A DNA stretch of 64,000 bases from Hygrocybe punicea (taxonomy: Eukaryota > Basidiomycota > Agaricomycetes > Agaricales > Hygrophoraceae). A program made the position numbers and the translations under genes. The notes under the pieces are model-generated. The model ran no database searches. It saw only the letters and a list, made by a program, of their open reading frames with translations, and was not told the origin of the DNA. This document shows positions 24,162-35,452 of the stretch, one piece after another. The number at the start of each line of letters is the position of its first letter. The stretch's first letter is position 1. Location of the stretch: the NCBI GenBank assembly GCA_963556145.1, contig OY744473.1, forward strand, positions 4,402,001 to 4,466,000. Reading direction: 5' to 3'.

Positions 24162-24879
24162 TATGACAGCGAGTGGGGTTGTAGACCTGGAATGGGAATC
24201 TACTGTGAAGGGTGATCAGCTAGTAGAAGTGATCAAAGGAGTGGCAAGTAGAGAATCTGAGGTCATGTAAGTGGGAACCGGAGAGGATTGGACCTATCGG
24301 GTTGGTTTCCGATTGATTGGGTTGGTTTCCGATTGATTGGGTTGGTTTCCGATTGATTGGGTTGGTTTCCGGATTGATTTGGGTGTCGGATCCGGTTGGG
24401 TCGTGGAGTTGATGGAGAGGTTTTAGGTATAGTAAAGGCGGGTTTGTTACGGGATAATGGAAAGTGGTGAGAGACTTAGTATGAAAGGGTTCTGTGCATT
24501 TTGGGGTGAAGAGTCAACTTGTATTTATTGGTACAACTATCTCTACATTTTATAGTACCTAAACAAGGCGGTGCTCTGCACAGGCTAGTTAGGAGAAGAG
24601 GCAGTAAACGTCAAATCTACTGAAACATATCAACCCGATCAGTGTCTCTATGAAACATGATAGGAACTGTAGTATAGGAGTGAACCGGTGTTGATGATTG
24701 TCATGATGAGAACATATACAATCGGGTTGAGTGTCACACTGTGTTAAGGATCGGGTCCGGATCTGGGTTTGGTGGATTTTGGTATGTATTTCAATTGGGT
24801 TCGTTATAGGTCTTTGTGCGGATTCGGGTTCTGTCATATATATTGGGTTTTTGTGTATAGAGGGACCCTGCCCTCTACA
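24162..24879 (-). mobile_element. solo LTR (718 bp) inside hAT B
   Basis: On the minus strand it begins TGTAGAGGGCAGGG and ends ACTCGCTGTCATA, relating it to the Gypsy-type LTRs at 31833-32428 and 27903-28508. Flanks are ccgg (24158-24161) and ctgg (24880-24883), a 4-bp duplication with one CpG-type change. It contains four tandem copies of a 20-bp unit (gattgggttggtttccgatt) at about 24297-24376. Confidence 0.75.
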
Positions 24880-24916
24880 CTGGACCGAACTGAACTTCAG
24901 CAACACTAGTAACAGA

Positions 24917-25123
24917 AGAGAAAATGGCAGCGATGTGGAGCAGTGTTGAGATCAGGGACACATTGCAAGAGTGATGAGAAATATTGCAGGGGGCCAGGCC
25001 AAGACACACGAAAGCGAGTGGGACATTGAGAATTTGTGCATGCAATAACACATGGCCTGTAAATTATTATTTGCTGACAATTGCCCACTGTACCTGCTGC
25101 TGACAATGCTCACCATTTGAAAC
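24917..25123. other. transposon-derived sequence, no gene recognised
   Basis: Right flank of hAT B, leading into the 3' end of the DUF6698-type gene. Confidence 0.4.
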
Positions 25124-27486
25124 CTAGTTCAGATGATCTTGAGTAGCCTTGCGAGCGGCCCGTTGAGCAGCCAGTTTTGAGACACCAAAGACATTGGTTC
25201 GGGTGGTTTTCCCTTTGTGATGGCTTGCTGCCATGTCAAAGATTTGCCTTTCCATGCATAGAAATGAGCACGGATGGGAGCAATATGGACAAACGCACTG
25301 ATCCCACCACTCCCGCATTGATTCACTCCATTCAGGATTGTTGAAGAGGTCCACAATGACATTGAAGAACTCGATGGAACTAAATTCGCCATGTTCAATG
25401 CCCCAGCCTTCTTGGCTACTGAGCACATAACAAGCCTTTCAGTGTCATGAGCGATGTCAGTCCTCAAAATACCAATGCCATACTTACTAAGACAGCCACG
25501 TATGCGATGTTCCAAGGACTGACTCAAGTCATTACAGCGTATTTCATAAAGGTAGGCCGCAACCAAAAAAAAAAAAAGTTGACTAAGCTCGGTCACTGCC
25601 GGGTAGCGGCTGTGGCTGAGCTACAGAAACTACATTTCTTCAGTGAGAACAATGCTATCTAATCCCAATAGTAGTCCTAGCCTTAAATAAATATATGTAG
25701 ACCTGCTGAGGACACTTTGTTCAGGAAAAATTGTGTTGTATAATTCTGGTGAGGTTTGAGCCACCTATGCCAGTTTACTCCAAAAAAGGAAAACCTAAGG
25801 TCCAATTTCATAAAATATTTACAATGACCCAGGGAGTATTCCAAAACTTCTTTAAAAAATCCAGTAGTAGTAAAATCAACCTTTCACTCAGATAAAATGA
25901 AATACAACAAGATTTTAGATGGTGATAGTATCTAAATGCACATATCAATGAGCCACACTACCTAAAATGGAAAGCTTCTCTTCAAGAAATTACCTGACAA
26001 TGCCAATGGGTATTTTTTTCTGTAAGAAATACTCTCAAAGGGTCTACATATACTTATTTAAGGCTGGGACTACTATTGGGATTAGATAGCATTGTTCTCA
26101 CTGAAGAAATGTAGTTTCTGTAGCTCAGCCACAGCCGCTACCCGGCAGTGACCGAGCTTAGTCAACTTTTTTTTTTTTTTGGTTGCGGCCTACCTTTATG
26201 AAATACGCTGTAAATACAAATCAGCAATTCCTTTCTTCCCTGCTGGTTTTCCAGGTGTCATCTTCATTGCAGTGCGACGGCCAGTGAAAATATGCCGGAA
26301 GCACTAGCAACAGTCATTAGATCAAGTCAAATAGGCTAAGATACTTAGTACTGAGAGGAGAAATGGCCCCTGGAGAAGGCCCACATCAATAGCATTCGGA
26401 TCATAGCCATCTTCACAGTAAAGGAAAGTCAGCCAATCATCAGCAACTACACTTATCTTTCCTTCCTGAACATCACAGCAAAACCTACAAAAAAAAAGAT
26501 GCCTGTTGTCATGGCATTTCAACATGATAAATGAACATACTGTTCAGGGTTAACCTTGAAGTCATCAAGCATATTTCAAGGGCAGAGTAGGCAGGCAGAG
26601 GCTAGGTGTGCAAATCCACAATCACCTTTGTTGCGGTTTGTGGTGCTGATCTGATTGTTGTCAAGGGTTGGGACATATGCCATTGGAGTGTAATGTAAAG
26701 AGCCAATATCATCAGTCCACGCAAAACAGGAGTTTGTGTCAAACTGTGGAAAATCCCTCAGAAGCATAATGAAAATTGAATGTGCAAGTGAACACTCACA
26801 AAGTTGGCCAAGTCATGAAAAAGAGATACGTCCTGCTGCTCACCGAAGTCCAAAACAGCTTCCTTCAAGCCTGGAGTGATGTTGAGGATAGCACAATAAA
26901 TGATCCCTGCCTCTTCAATAGTATCACTGTCCCTATATGCCATGAAAATGAAAGTATTGATCAACCAAATCAACTTGCGATACTCACAGATCTTGAAAAA
27001 GTTCATCATCATCATCACTAATGTTATCTCTGCCATTGCCGTCAAGTCGCAAGCCGATCTGCATTGCCTGTAATACATTGGCAAATGGACTGATGGCATG
27101 CAGAATGAATCTTGCTGATTTCTTGAAGATGTTGAGGCCATCAGACTGGGTTCTGAGAGAAAGAACAATGTTAGTAGAAACTATGCTATAAATTTGACCT
27201 AATTAGATCGCTTTCGTGTAGATGCATTTGCAAGCATGTCAGTGAGTTGTAATATGGTGAGTTTGCGTTTGCGTTTATCGTGCGATTCAGATTCAGATTC
27301 TTCATTGTCGTTATTCCAAGTTTCCAAGTCGCCATCTTGTGACTCCAAGTCACTGTTGACGACACTTACATGACAAGGCTTAGGAGACTTTGCTGTGGTT
27401 CACCGGGATTTGTGAGCTGCCAGTTTAGACTTAGTACTTGGTTTAGGAGCAGCCCTTAGGTTCGGTGCCAGTGGGTGAAATGGCAT
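25124..27486 (-). pseudogene. DUF6698-type basidiomycete transposon-associated gene (broken)
   Basis: The N-terminus starts MPFHPLAPNLRAAPK, is basic/acidic and carries a KRKRKLTILQL stretch. The conserved middle includes YRDSDTIEEAGIIYCAIL, GLKEAVLDF and NKGDCGFAHLASACLLCP. It continues with CCDVQEGKISVVADDWLTFL and GYDPNAIDVGLLQGPFLLS, then a C-terminal part with VIVDLFNNPEWSESM and WWDQCV. I recognise the 'GF-H-x-RLLCP ... WP-FLY' arrangement as that of DUF6698 proteins, which are repeated in Agaricomycete genomes; the function is unknown. It is broken by an in-frame TGA at 27400-27402 (consistent with CGA to TGA) and by a 676-bp mariner MITE. Exons are separated by short introns. Confidence 0.6.
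25535..26210. mobile_element. Tc1/mariner MITE (676 bp)
   Basis: Arms of about 178 bp are near-identical inverted repeats (left cagcgtatttcataaaggta, right taccttt-atgaaatacgctg) flanked by TA on both sides. A poly-A/T run follows the first ~30 bp. The CAGCGTATTT end and the poly-T block match the full mariner element at 51511-55998. It has no coding capacity and is inserted in the DUF6698-type gene. Confidence 0.88.
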
Positions 27487-27902
27487 GGGGGGTTAGTGAA
27501 GAGGGGACTTGACGGTAGTCAAGTTATATAAGTACGAAGTTACAATTCCATGATGTCACATCACTATTAATTAATCTACTGTAGGTGCCTTTTCTTCACA
27601 GCAAGTTCAAGTTTCAGTAATACATCTAGCAAATGTTACTAAGATTGATTGAAAGATTTGAGAGATCATTTACCGATATAGGCCCGGGTGTGAATTGCAG
27701 ATTCAGTCTCAATCTCTGACTCGGGTTCAGTTGTACTCCTAGTGTGCGCTTTATCAAGTTTTGCAGTCTTTGCAAAGTATTTTGAGGCTGGTGAGAGATC
27801 AAGGGGCTTTTCATCAATACTGGTAAGCATAGGTCCATCATTGAATGGGTATTGGTCCTCGATAACAGGTGGAAATGTGATAATGATCATCTAGATCCAC
27901 GA
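27487..27902. other. upstream region of the DUF6698-type gene
   Basis: Contains a minus-strand frame (27890-27666) with a Ser/Glu-rich translation that was not recognised. It may be a further N-terminal exon or promoter sequence. Confidence 0.35.
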
Positions 27903-28508
27903 TGTGACGGCGAGTTCTGTTGTAGACCCGGAATAGGAATCTACTAGAATGGGTGATCTGCTAGAAAGAGATCAAAGGAGTAAAGTGTTTCTATGTAGTC
28001 TAGTCAATCCAACCTGAATCTGGGGTTCCAGATCAGAGGGGAAGTGAAGGGAGTGGAGTATGAAGACTAATATGGGTGATATGAATAGTGGACTAAGAAA
28101 TAGAACTGAAGGGGAGTGATAACCTAATATGATAGGATGTAATATGATATGGTTGTAGTATAAGGGTACATCTTTTATACTACTGGGAGTGATCCTGTGC
28201 TGTAGTAACTATGTACTACAAGCGAAGGCTGTAACTGATAGGGGAGGAGTGGAGTGGAGAATAGGAGGAATGGTGCTATGTACTAAGTAACGGGAAACGA
28301 AGATATATCATATGTAACTATATACGTAGTGATTCTGGGTCATTAGAGACATTGCATCTTGAGTATGAACGATTCTGGATGGGGATCCGGAGCGGAATCA
28401 ACGGAGAGGACTGGAATCGGGCAGAATCGACGATACATGAATGGGAATGGACGGGGACGATGTGGGATATGAAGAGGATTTGGGTCCAGATGGCCCAGAG
28501 CCTCTACA
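27903..28508 (-). mobile_element. solo LTR of the Gypsy-type family (606 bp)
   Basis: On the minus strand it starts TGTAGAGGCTCTGGGCC and ends CTCGCCGTCACA, colinear with the LTRs of the 31833-38996 element. Flanking 4-mers are acga (27899-27902) and acaa (28509-28512), a duplication with one CpG-type change. Confidence 0.82.
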
Positions 28509-29282
28509 ACAATCAGTCATGGATTATTGCAGGAAGTGCAAGGCTGGTAGTACTTACAATTGGCCCAGGATTATTGGGCTCAAACTCAAACTGGATTCTG
28601 TGCTCTCTCCTGGACACAAAAGACCAGGGGCTTGGAAGATGTATTTAAAATGTATTTTCAGGCATTGGTGACAAGCAAGATATAATCTGACACGTGATTT
28701 TAGCTGGTAATCAGAAAGTTACTGCTACCGATCACAACCAAAATGGCCATGACTGGTCTAACTGTGATAGAAAACTATATGGCACAGCTCATGAGTCTCC
28801 TGAATGTTGCTGCAGCACAGTTATACTTTTAATGACATAAACTAGATCAATTCAGAGCTAGAACACTGCCACATCAAACAATCTTACAGCATGACAAACA
28901 GGATTGCCCAGCCCAGAGACTCAGACTAGGCACTTTTGAAAGGACTCAAAATTATGGAAGAGACTGAGAATCGGAAGGTTCAAGTTGTTGCTGGAGGACT
29001 GTAATGTATGTTGTTGACATCATTTTCACAATTTGGACTCAGATGATACTCAGAACTTTGTCTTACAGCCCACAACAGCGATTGAGAAATTGTAATATAC
29101 AAGGGTACGCATGGTTTTAAGAGCATAGATTTTGTGTGTTGCTGACAATAAATTATGGCTTTCATCCAAGTCTGAGTTGCACTAAAACACTGACTGACTT
29201 AGTACTAATCCTGAATTTCCAGTGCCACATTGAGGTTATGAGGGTTGTCCTTATCGAAGTCCTCAGGCTACTTCTCATCATC
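28509..29282. other. no recognised gene upstream of the Plavaka transposase
   Basis: Probably transposon 5' sequence. No terminal inverted repeat could be assigned. Confidence 0.35.
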
Positions 29283-31832
29283 ATGGTACTCTGCATTGCC
29301 TGTCGGAAGACCTATTCAAGTACCCAAGGACTCAAGGCACACCTACGGTATTGCAAGAAAAACATAGAACTAATAGCAGCATCATTACAGAAGCGGACAG
29401 AAAATGTGAAGAAGTCAAAGGCAATGAAAATACAATGACATGACTCAGAGGAGGTTCAGAATATGGAGAAGGAATGCGAAGTGTTGTGGAAATTCCAAGC
29501 CAATGAGAAGTGCAACCTACCCCCTTGTCCAGCCATATGATTTCATTTTTTGTGTTTGAGGATATTACGTTGGAACACAAGGGTGACAATGAACCACTAG
29601 ATCAAGTATGAGAAGATGTCAAACCCCCACAATCAAAATACCTGAGCCGGGCTGGGCATCCACACAAAATACCTCAAATTCTGAAGGACTTTGTGCCGGA
29701 GGGTGTATTAGGTCTACCATCATATATCACCAAGCGTCAACGACCTCGAAAGCAACCTACTGTGCTGCTGCCTCAGGCTGTACTAGCGCCACTGGTCCAC
29801 ATTTCATCTCCCAGCCCAGGCCCACCTGATATTGAAGTCATCGACTTGGAAACCACTTTCCAGACAGAACCCAATCATTTTGGCGTCTATCAGCAGTACA
29901 CAACAAAGCCAAAAATGGATCCAGAAGATGAACATACCCTGGATATGCTTTGCAATTCTCCAAATCTCACAGTTGCTTCTCCAGGCAATGAATGCAGTCA
30001 TGGGTCTGGTATTCTACATGGACTTGGTCGGGTGATGCAAGATATCAAAGATGATTACTTCTTGCCCTTTCTCAATGTCACTCACTTTTGGCTTATGAAC
30101 TGGTTTTACAGGGTCTCAATGACTAAATCTGTAGCAGAGGTTGATCGCCTTGTCAACAATGTTCTTCTGGCTGAAGATTTTGATTGTGAACACCTCCATG
30201 GATTTAGCACCAAACGTGAACTCAACCACCTTGATAAATACGACAAGACAAATGCAACATTTTCTGCAGAAGATGGCTGGCATGCAGGTTCAGTCAAGAT
30301 CTGGTTACCTAATGAAAAGGTCAAGTTGAAATCCGAAGCTGAGGCACCCGAGTTTGAGGTCAAGGGGATCTACTATTGATGCCCGCTGGAAGTTATCAAG
30401 GCAGCTTATCAGGGTGCAGGTGCAGGTAAATTCCACTGGATACCCTTCAAACTTTTTTGTAGAAACGACTTAGAACCAGACTCAGAACCAGACTTGGACC
30501 ATCCTGGAGATTGAGACAACATCCGTATGTACAGTGAAATCTATGACTCTGATGCTATGCTTGAAGAAGATGCAAAAGTTCACACTCAACCACAAGAACC
30601 TGGTGATGACCCCAATGTTGAAATCGCAGTTGCGCCAATCTTGGTGTGGTCAGACTTGACACATTTGGTAGCTTTGGTACTGCCTCCTTGTGGCCAATCT
30701 ATGTCTTCTTTGGCAATCTTTCCAAGTACTTCCATGGTAAACTGACATGTTTTGCTTCCCACTATCTCGCTTATATACCAAAGCTCCCCGACACAATTCA
30801 AGATTACTATTTGTCCATATTCAACATCCCTGCATCTGCCAATGTACTTCGATTCTGCAAACATGAACTTATGCAAGCAATCTGGCTACTTTTACTGGAT
30901 GACCACTTCATGCATGCTTATGTCCATGGCATCATCATTTTATGTGGTGATGGCGTGTTGTGGCATCTTTTTCCTCAATTCTTCACATATGCCACAGATT
31001 ATCCTGAGAAGTGAGCTGTTTTATTTACAACATGGCAAGATCTAACTCAACATCAACAGGGTACTAATTGCATGTATCAAATACCTTGCTGAGTGCCCAT
31101 GCCCATGTTGTCTCATAAAAAAGGAGCAAATTCCAGCTTTAGACACATTTGTAGATGACCAAAGACGTTCCAATCTTCGGAAGGATGATCACTGGTTTTG
31201 GACGACAATCTCAAGGGTCTGTGCATGGATATTTGAGAAGGGAATTGGATTAAACAGTGTGAAAATCGAGAGACTGTTAGATGAGCAGTCCCTACATGTA
31301 AATCAGGTAGTCTTTCATCTTTTGTTGCTTACTACCAACAGCCTGACATTGACACAGAGTGCATTCTCAACATGCCTGTCTGAATTTGGTTTCTCTGTTT
31401 ATCAAATGTTGGTTCCTGATTTGACACATGAATTTGAACGTGGTGTGTGGAGTGCAATCTTCACTCATATACTTTGCATTCTACATGCTGTTGGAAATGA
31501 TGTTGTTCAGATTTTCAACCAAATGTATACAGGTTATTCTCAATAAATTCAAGTACTTATGTGATGCAAGGTTCCGAATGGTTCCAACTTTTGGCCGTGA
31601 CACAATTTGCTGGTTTGGAAAAAATGTATCTGCAATGAAGAAGCTAGCGGCATGTGATTTTGAGGATATTCTTCAGGTATGTACCCTTCTAAACCTTGCT
31701 TGTTCACCGATGCTGTATTGCGTATAGTGCATCCTACTGGTGATTGAGGGCCTCCTACCACCAGCTCACAACAAAATTATATCAGACCTTCTCTTCAAAC
31801 TCTTAGTTTGGCATGCATATGCAAAGCTACGT

Positions 31833-32428
31833 TGTAGAGGCTCTGGGCCGTCTGGACCCGAATCCTCTTCATATCCAACTTCGTTCCCGTCCATTCCCAT
31901 TCAGGTATCATCGATTCCGCCCGATTCCGGTTCTCTCCATCGATTCCGCTCTGGATTCCACCTCCGGAATTGTTCATACTCGAGATGCGATGTCTCTAAC
32001 AACCTGGAATCACTATGTATATAGTTACATATGATATATCTTCATTTCCTGTTACTTAGTACATAGCACCATTCCTCTTATACTCCGCTCCACTCCTATC
32101 CCATCAGTTACAGCCTTCACTTGTAGTACATGGTTACTACAGCACAGGATCCCTCTCAGTAGTATAAAAGTAGCACATTTATACTACAAACAAGATATAA
32201 AATATTACAGGTTATCACTCCCCTTCAGTTCTATTTCTTAGTCCACTATTCGTATCACCCATATTAGTCTTCGTACTCCACTCCCTTCACTTTCCCTCTG
32301 ATCCGGAACCCCAGATTCAGGTTGGATTGACTAGACTACATAGACACTAAACTCCTCTGATCACTTCTTAGCTGATCACCCTTTCCGTAGATTCCCATTT
32401 TGGTTCTACAACAGAACTCACCGTCACA
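31833..32428 (+). mobile_element. 5' LTR of the Gypsy-type element
   Basis: Starts TGTAGAGGCTCTGGGCCG and ends CTCACCGTCACA. It contains a TATA-like tagtataaaagtagc near 32160. A candidate primer-binding site, TGGAGCCCACCGCGAGG, begins at 32431, two bases after the LTR. Confidence 0.85.
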
Positions 32429-32430
32429 AC

Positions 32431-32447
32431 TGGAGCCCACCGCGAGG
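32431..32447 (+). promoter_or_regulatory. candidate primer-binding site
   Basis: TGGAGCCCACCGCGAGG starts with the TGG expected opposite a tRNA 3' CCA end and lies two bases downstream of the LTR. The tRNA was not identified. Confidence 0.45.
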
Positions 32448-32545
32448 AGTTTAGTTCTTTTGTCTTTTCATACCCTCCCCACCGTCGGGTTTGACTTTCA
32501 TGACATTTATCCTTTGTTCCCAACTCTAATTGCTCAGCCCCGCTT

Positions 32546-33886
32546 ATGACTTCGACCCCTTCCTTGTACCTCCCCAACCCGACCCGCTTCCCGATTTGGA
32601 AATTCCCCGACATGACGCACGGATTGATGCCTCTCCGAGGTGATCGTTCAGCCCCGACGTTTCATGGTGACGAACACGACCTTCCCCGCTTCTTTGACGA
32701 AATTGACATGCTCGACTCCGACTGTGGACTCACGGACGCTATGAAGATTCGCTACACGCTCCGGTACCTCAATAACGACGATTACGAACTTTGGTCTACC
32801 CTTCCCGCCGCTTCAGCAAAGGACTTCATCGCTTTCCGACGTGCCGTTTTCGCCTTCTATCCCGGTGCCACGGACAGTATTCGGTATACAATCGCGGATC
32901 TCGAACAATTGGTTAGACGACAATCGGCTTATGGTATAGAGAACAAGACAGACTTAGGACAATATTTCCGGGACTTCATACGCATATCCGGAGTACTATA
33001 CGACAACGGCCGTTTATCAGACAAGCAGCGGAATGAGTATTTTGCCAACGGATTTGACTTAGATCTTCGTCAACGTGTTGAAGAGCGACTTCATTACCTT
33101 CTTCCCAGTCATTACCACGACGATCCGTACCCGGTTGATATTTTCCACGACGCCGCGTTGTTTCTCCTTTCCAGTTACCGTTCCGTTCCGGAATCCATTG
33201 TCACTGCAGCTCCTGTTGCCATTTCCAGTCCCGATTCTGGTCCCGCACCTGCACCTGTCGCAGTCATTTCACCTCCGGAACAGATCCCATCCTCGATCCC
33301 GTCCTCGATCCCGCCCACCGTCGTTCGTTCCGTCGCCCACGTTCATTCCGGTCCTACGTATACTCTGTCCCCTTTATCACATATTCTGTCCCCGTCTATT
33401 CCGGTGCCTGTCGAGACCGTCATTTGTTTACAGGTATTGTCATCCAGTCCCGTGTCGTCCCTGTCCGATCCCACTCCCGATTTATCGATGCCGGTCACTG
33501 ATTTATCCATTTCATTTCCTATTTCGTCCACGTCGTCTCCAGATTCGACCCCTCCGCTTTCCGTCCACAAACTCATACCGGACCCACTCCCATTATCCTC
33601 GGATTCTCCAGAAATAGACATTCCGTCCCCGATATTGCCGCCATATTATCCTCCGTCACCGTCTATCAGGATTCCATCGACTTTGGTTGAGTATTCCGTA
33701 CCTGTTCCCATTCCGGACTCCATTCCACCCCTTTTATTTGATTTTGATTCCGGTTCTGATTCCGTTATGTTGACCCCTTCATTCCCGGTTCCCCTCGTCG
33801 TTTCCGCTCTCGTATCGTTGTCGGTTCTGTCTTCGCCCGCTTGGGGCACCCAGTCGTTTTTAGACCCGTCACGTGGCACACCCGTT
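32546..33886 (+). CDS. Gypsy-type gag-like protein (truncated by hAT C)
   Basis: The frame begins MTSTPSLYLPNPTRFPIW. It contains DRSAPTFHGDEHDLPRFFDE and LRYLNNDDYELWSTLPA, then a region with FAFYPGATDSIRYT, the usual order of fungal Gypsy gag proteins (APTF-G...LPRFF, LW...P, F...YPG). A long Ser/Pro-rich, low-complexity C-terminal part follows. The frame runs into the hAT element at 33887. Downstream of that element, a frame resuming at PVIWDRVGVSTPV may be its continuation. No zinc knuckle was seen. Confidence 0.7.
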
Positions 33887-34082
33887 TAGTGTATTGCACA
33901 GGTAACCCCCATGTACTTTTGGGGATACCCGTACCCGTACCCATGAATACCCGTACCCATCACCGCGGGTACGGGTTTTGTGCCGGGTCTTTTTTTTTCT
34001 ACCCGTACCCGACCCGTACCCATACCCGTAGCGGGTAACCCACGGGTCTCACACTCGCGACACCGGACATGCAGCCCTTTGA

Positions 34083-34133
34083 CCTCGCGACACCGGACAT
34101 GTGTCAATTGACACACGCTGTGTGAGCGTGAGG
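34083..34133. repeat. conserved dyad box 1 in hAT C
   Basis: cctcgcgac ... gtgtcaattgacac ... gcgtgagg. The central palindrome TCAATTGA is at 34104-34111. Confidence 0.7.
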
Positions 34134-34403
34134 TGGGATGGGTGCGGGCCCGGTGCAGCGTAGTTGGTGGGTGGTGGGCGCAAAGCCGGGGTGATTGCGT
34201 CGTTGGACCCCTGGGCCAGTGGACGCCTGGGCCGGTGGATGCGTGGGCTGGTGGACGCGTGGGCTGGTGGAATTGCCAGTGAGAAACTCACCTGGCGACC
34301 GGGGAGTGGGTGCACTACACCCCCGGTCTTTCTTCGCTTGGCATGGACGCAAGGTGAACGGGGGTGGATGTCTTCGGGCACTCTGGCCCATTGCCGACCG
34401 GTA

Positions 34404-34617
34404 TGCAGGGGCCTGGGATAAGTCTTGAGCCCCGTTGTCCTGCTTGGTGCCTGTTACCTCGTGAACAACGTCGATGCGTCAGTTGACACGTCAGGGCATG
34501 TTCGCGAGGTATGGTGGGGCCTGGGATGAGTCTTGAGCCTTGTTGTCCTTCTTGGTGCCTGTTACATCGCGAACGACGACGACGCGTCAGTTGACGTGTC
34601 AGGGCGTGTTCCCGAGG
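34404..34617 (+). repeat. ~107-bp tandem duplication with two dyad boxes in hAT C
   Basis: Units starting ggggcctgggatnagtcttgag at about 34408 and 34516 each end with a dyad box (cctcgtgaa...ttcgcgagg at 34457-34509; catcgcgaa...ttcccgagg at 34565-34617). Both are centred on gtcagttgac. Confidence 0.7.
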
Positions 34618-35452
34618 TATGGAATTAGTCCATGTCAATGGAAGTAGAATCTGAATACGTACCTGGGCCAGTAGGTGGGCGAACCACCCTCCCGGCCATC
34701 CTCTCCATTGCCATCGTCGTGGTCTTCGTCACTGTGGTCTTCTATCATCTTGTTGTCGTGCCCCATTGGATTGTTGCGGTTGCGGTTGAACCCGACACAT
34801 CATTCGTGTGACTGAATGTCATGGGTACACGGGTTACCCGTCGCGGGTACGGGTAATCGCACGGGTACAAATTGCTGTACCTGTACCCGCACCTGTGGCT
34901 GTACCCACGGCAAAACCCGCGGGTTTACCCGTACCCGTGCAATACACTACACCCGTTATATGGGATCGTGTTGGTGTCAGCACTCCGGTTCTCGATTTTA
35001 TTTTATTCCTCGTTTCCGTCTTCATTCTACTTTGTCATCGCATTTTGGACCTCCACCCCCTTGACTCCTCGCTCAAATATTTACAAGAAGTTCTCCGCCT
35101 CCTCTCATCATTCTGCCTTCGACCTTCTTTCAGAAACTCCTGTGGGGATATAGACCCGTTTCCGTCTCCTATTTTTGTGTTTTCATCTTCCATTCCGCTT
35201 TCCGTTCCCACTCCTGTTTCTCATTTATTTATATTTTCATTTCTGTTTCTAGTTCTCTTTGTTTCCCGTCCTTTCCGGTCCCTTTTTGTTTCTGCTGTAT
35301 TCCGGTCCGGTCCTCCTCCTCGACCCCCAGATTCCGGTTATCTTATCTCATCGTTCTGTTTCCCTCTTTTCCGTTTATAGTTTTATTATGTACTCTATTT
35401 TTCTTTATGTACATTGTCCCGCATTCCGTTTTCCCTTTCCGTCCGTTCCCTT

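Larger units (their letters stand above)
23058..24908. mobile_element. non-autonomous hAT element B (1851 bp with insertion)
   Basis: Flanked by the 8-bp duplication gtaacaga (23050-23057 and 24909-24916). Ends are TGGTGTTGCCGTAGTTTGG and, from the right, TAGTGTTGCTGAAGTTCAG, matching element A. The interior has a long CAG/CAA/GGC trinucleotide tract (about 23510-23920) next to a dyad box. It is in the opposite orientation to A, judging from the box and the tract. A solo LTR (24162-24879) is inserted near the right end. Confidence 0.88.
33887..34949. mobile_element. non-autonomous hAT element C (1063 bp)
   Basis: 8-bp duplication cacccgtt (33879-33886 and 34950-34957). Ends are TAGTGTATTGCACAGGTA and, from the right, TAGTGTATTGCACGGGTA. 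Both subterminal regions are dense in ACCCGTA/TACCCGT repeats. It contains three dyad boxes (34083-34133, 34457-34509, 34565-34617). The last two lie in a ~107-bp tandem duplication. No transposase. Confidence 0.92.

Noticed and set aside
22500..24180. Repeated 'gaacccagttc' stretches as a regulatory array
   Set aside because: They are the subterminal parts of hAT elements A and B, which share these sequences at their ends.
33940..34040. TACCCG-rich arrays as telomere-like repeats
   Set aside because: The motif is not TTAGGG/CCCTAA, the arrays are short, and they lie in both subterminal regions of elements with 8-bp target duplications, so they are hAT subterminal repeats.
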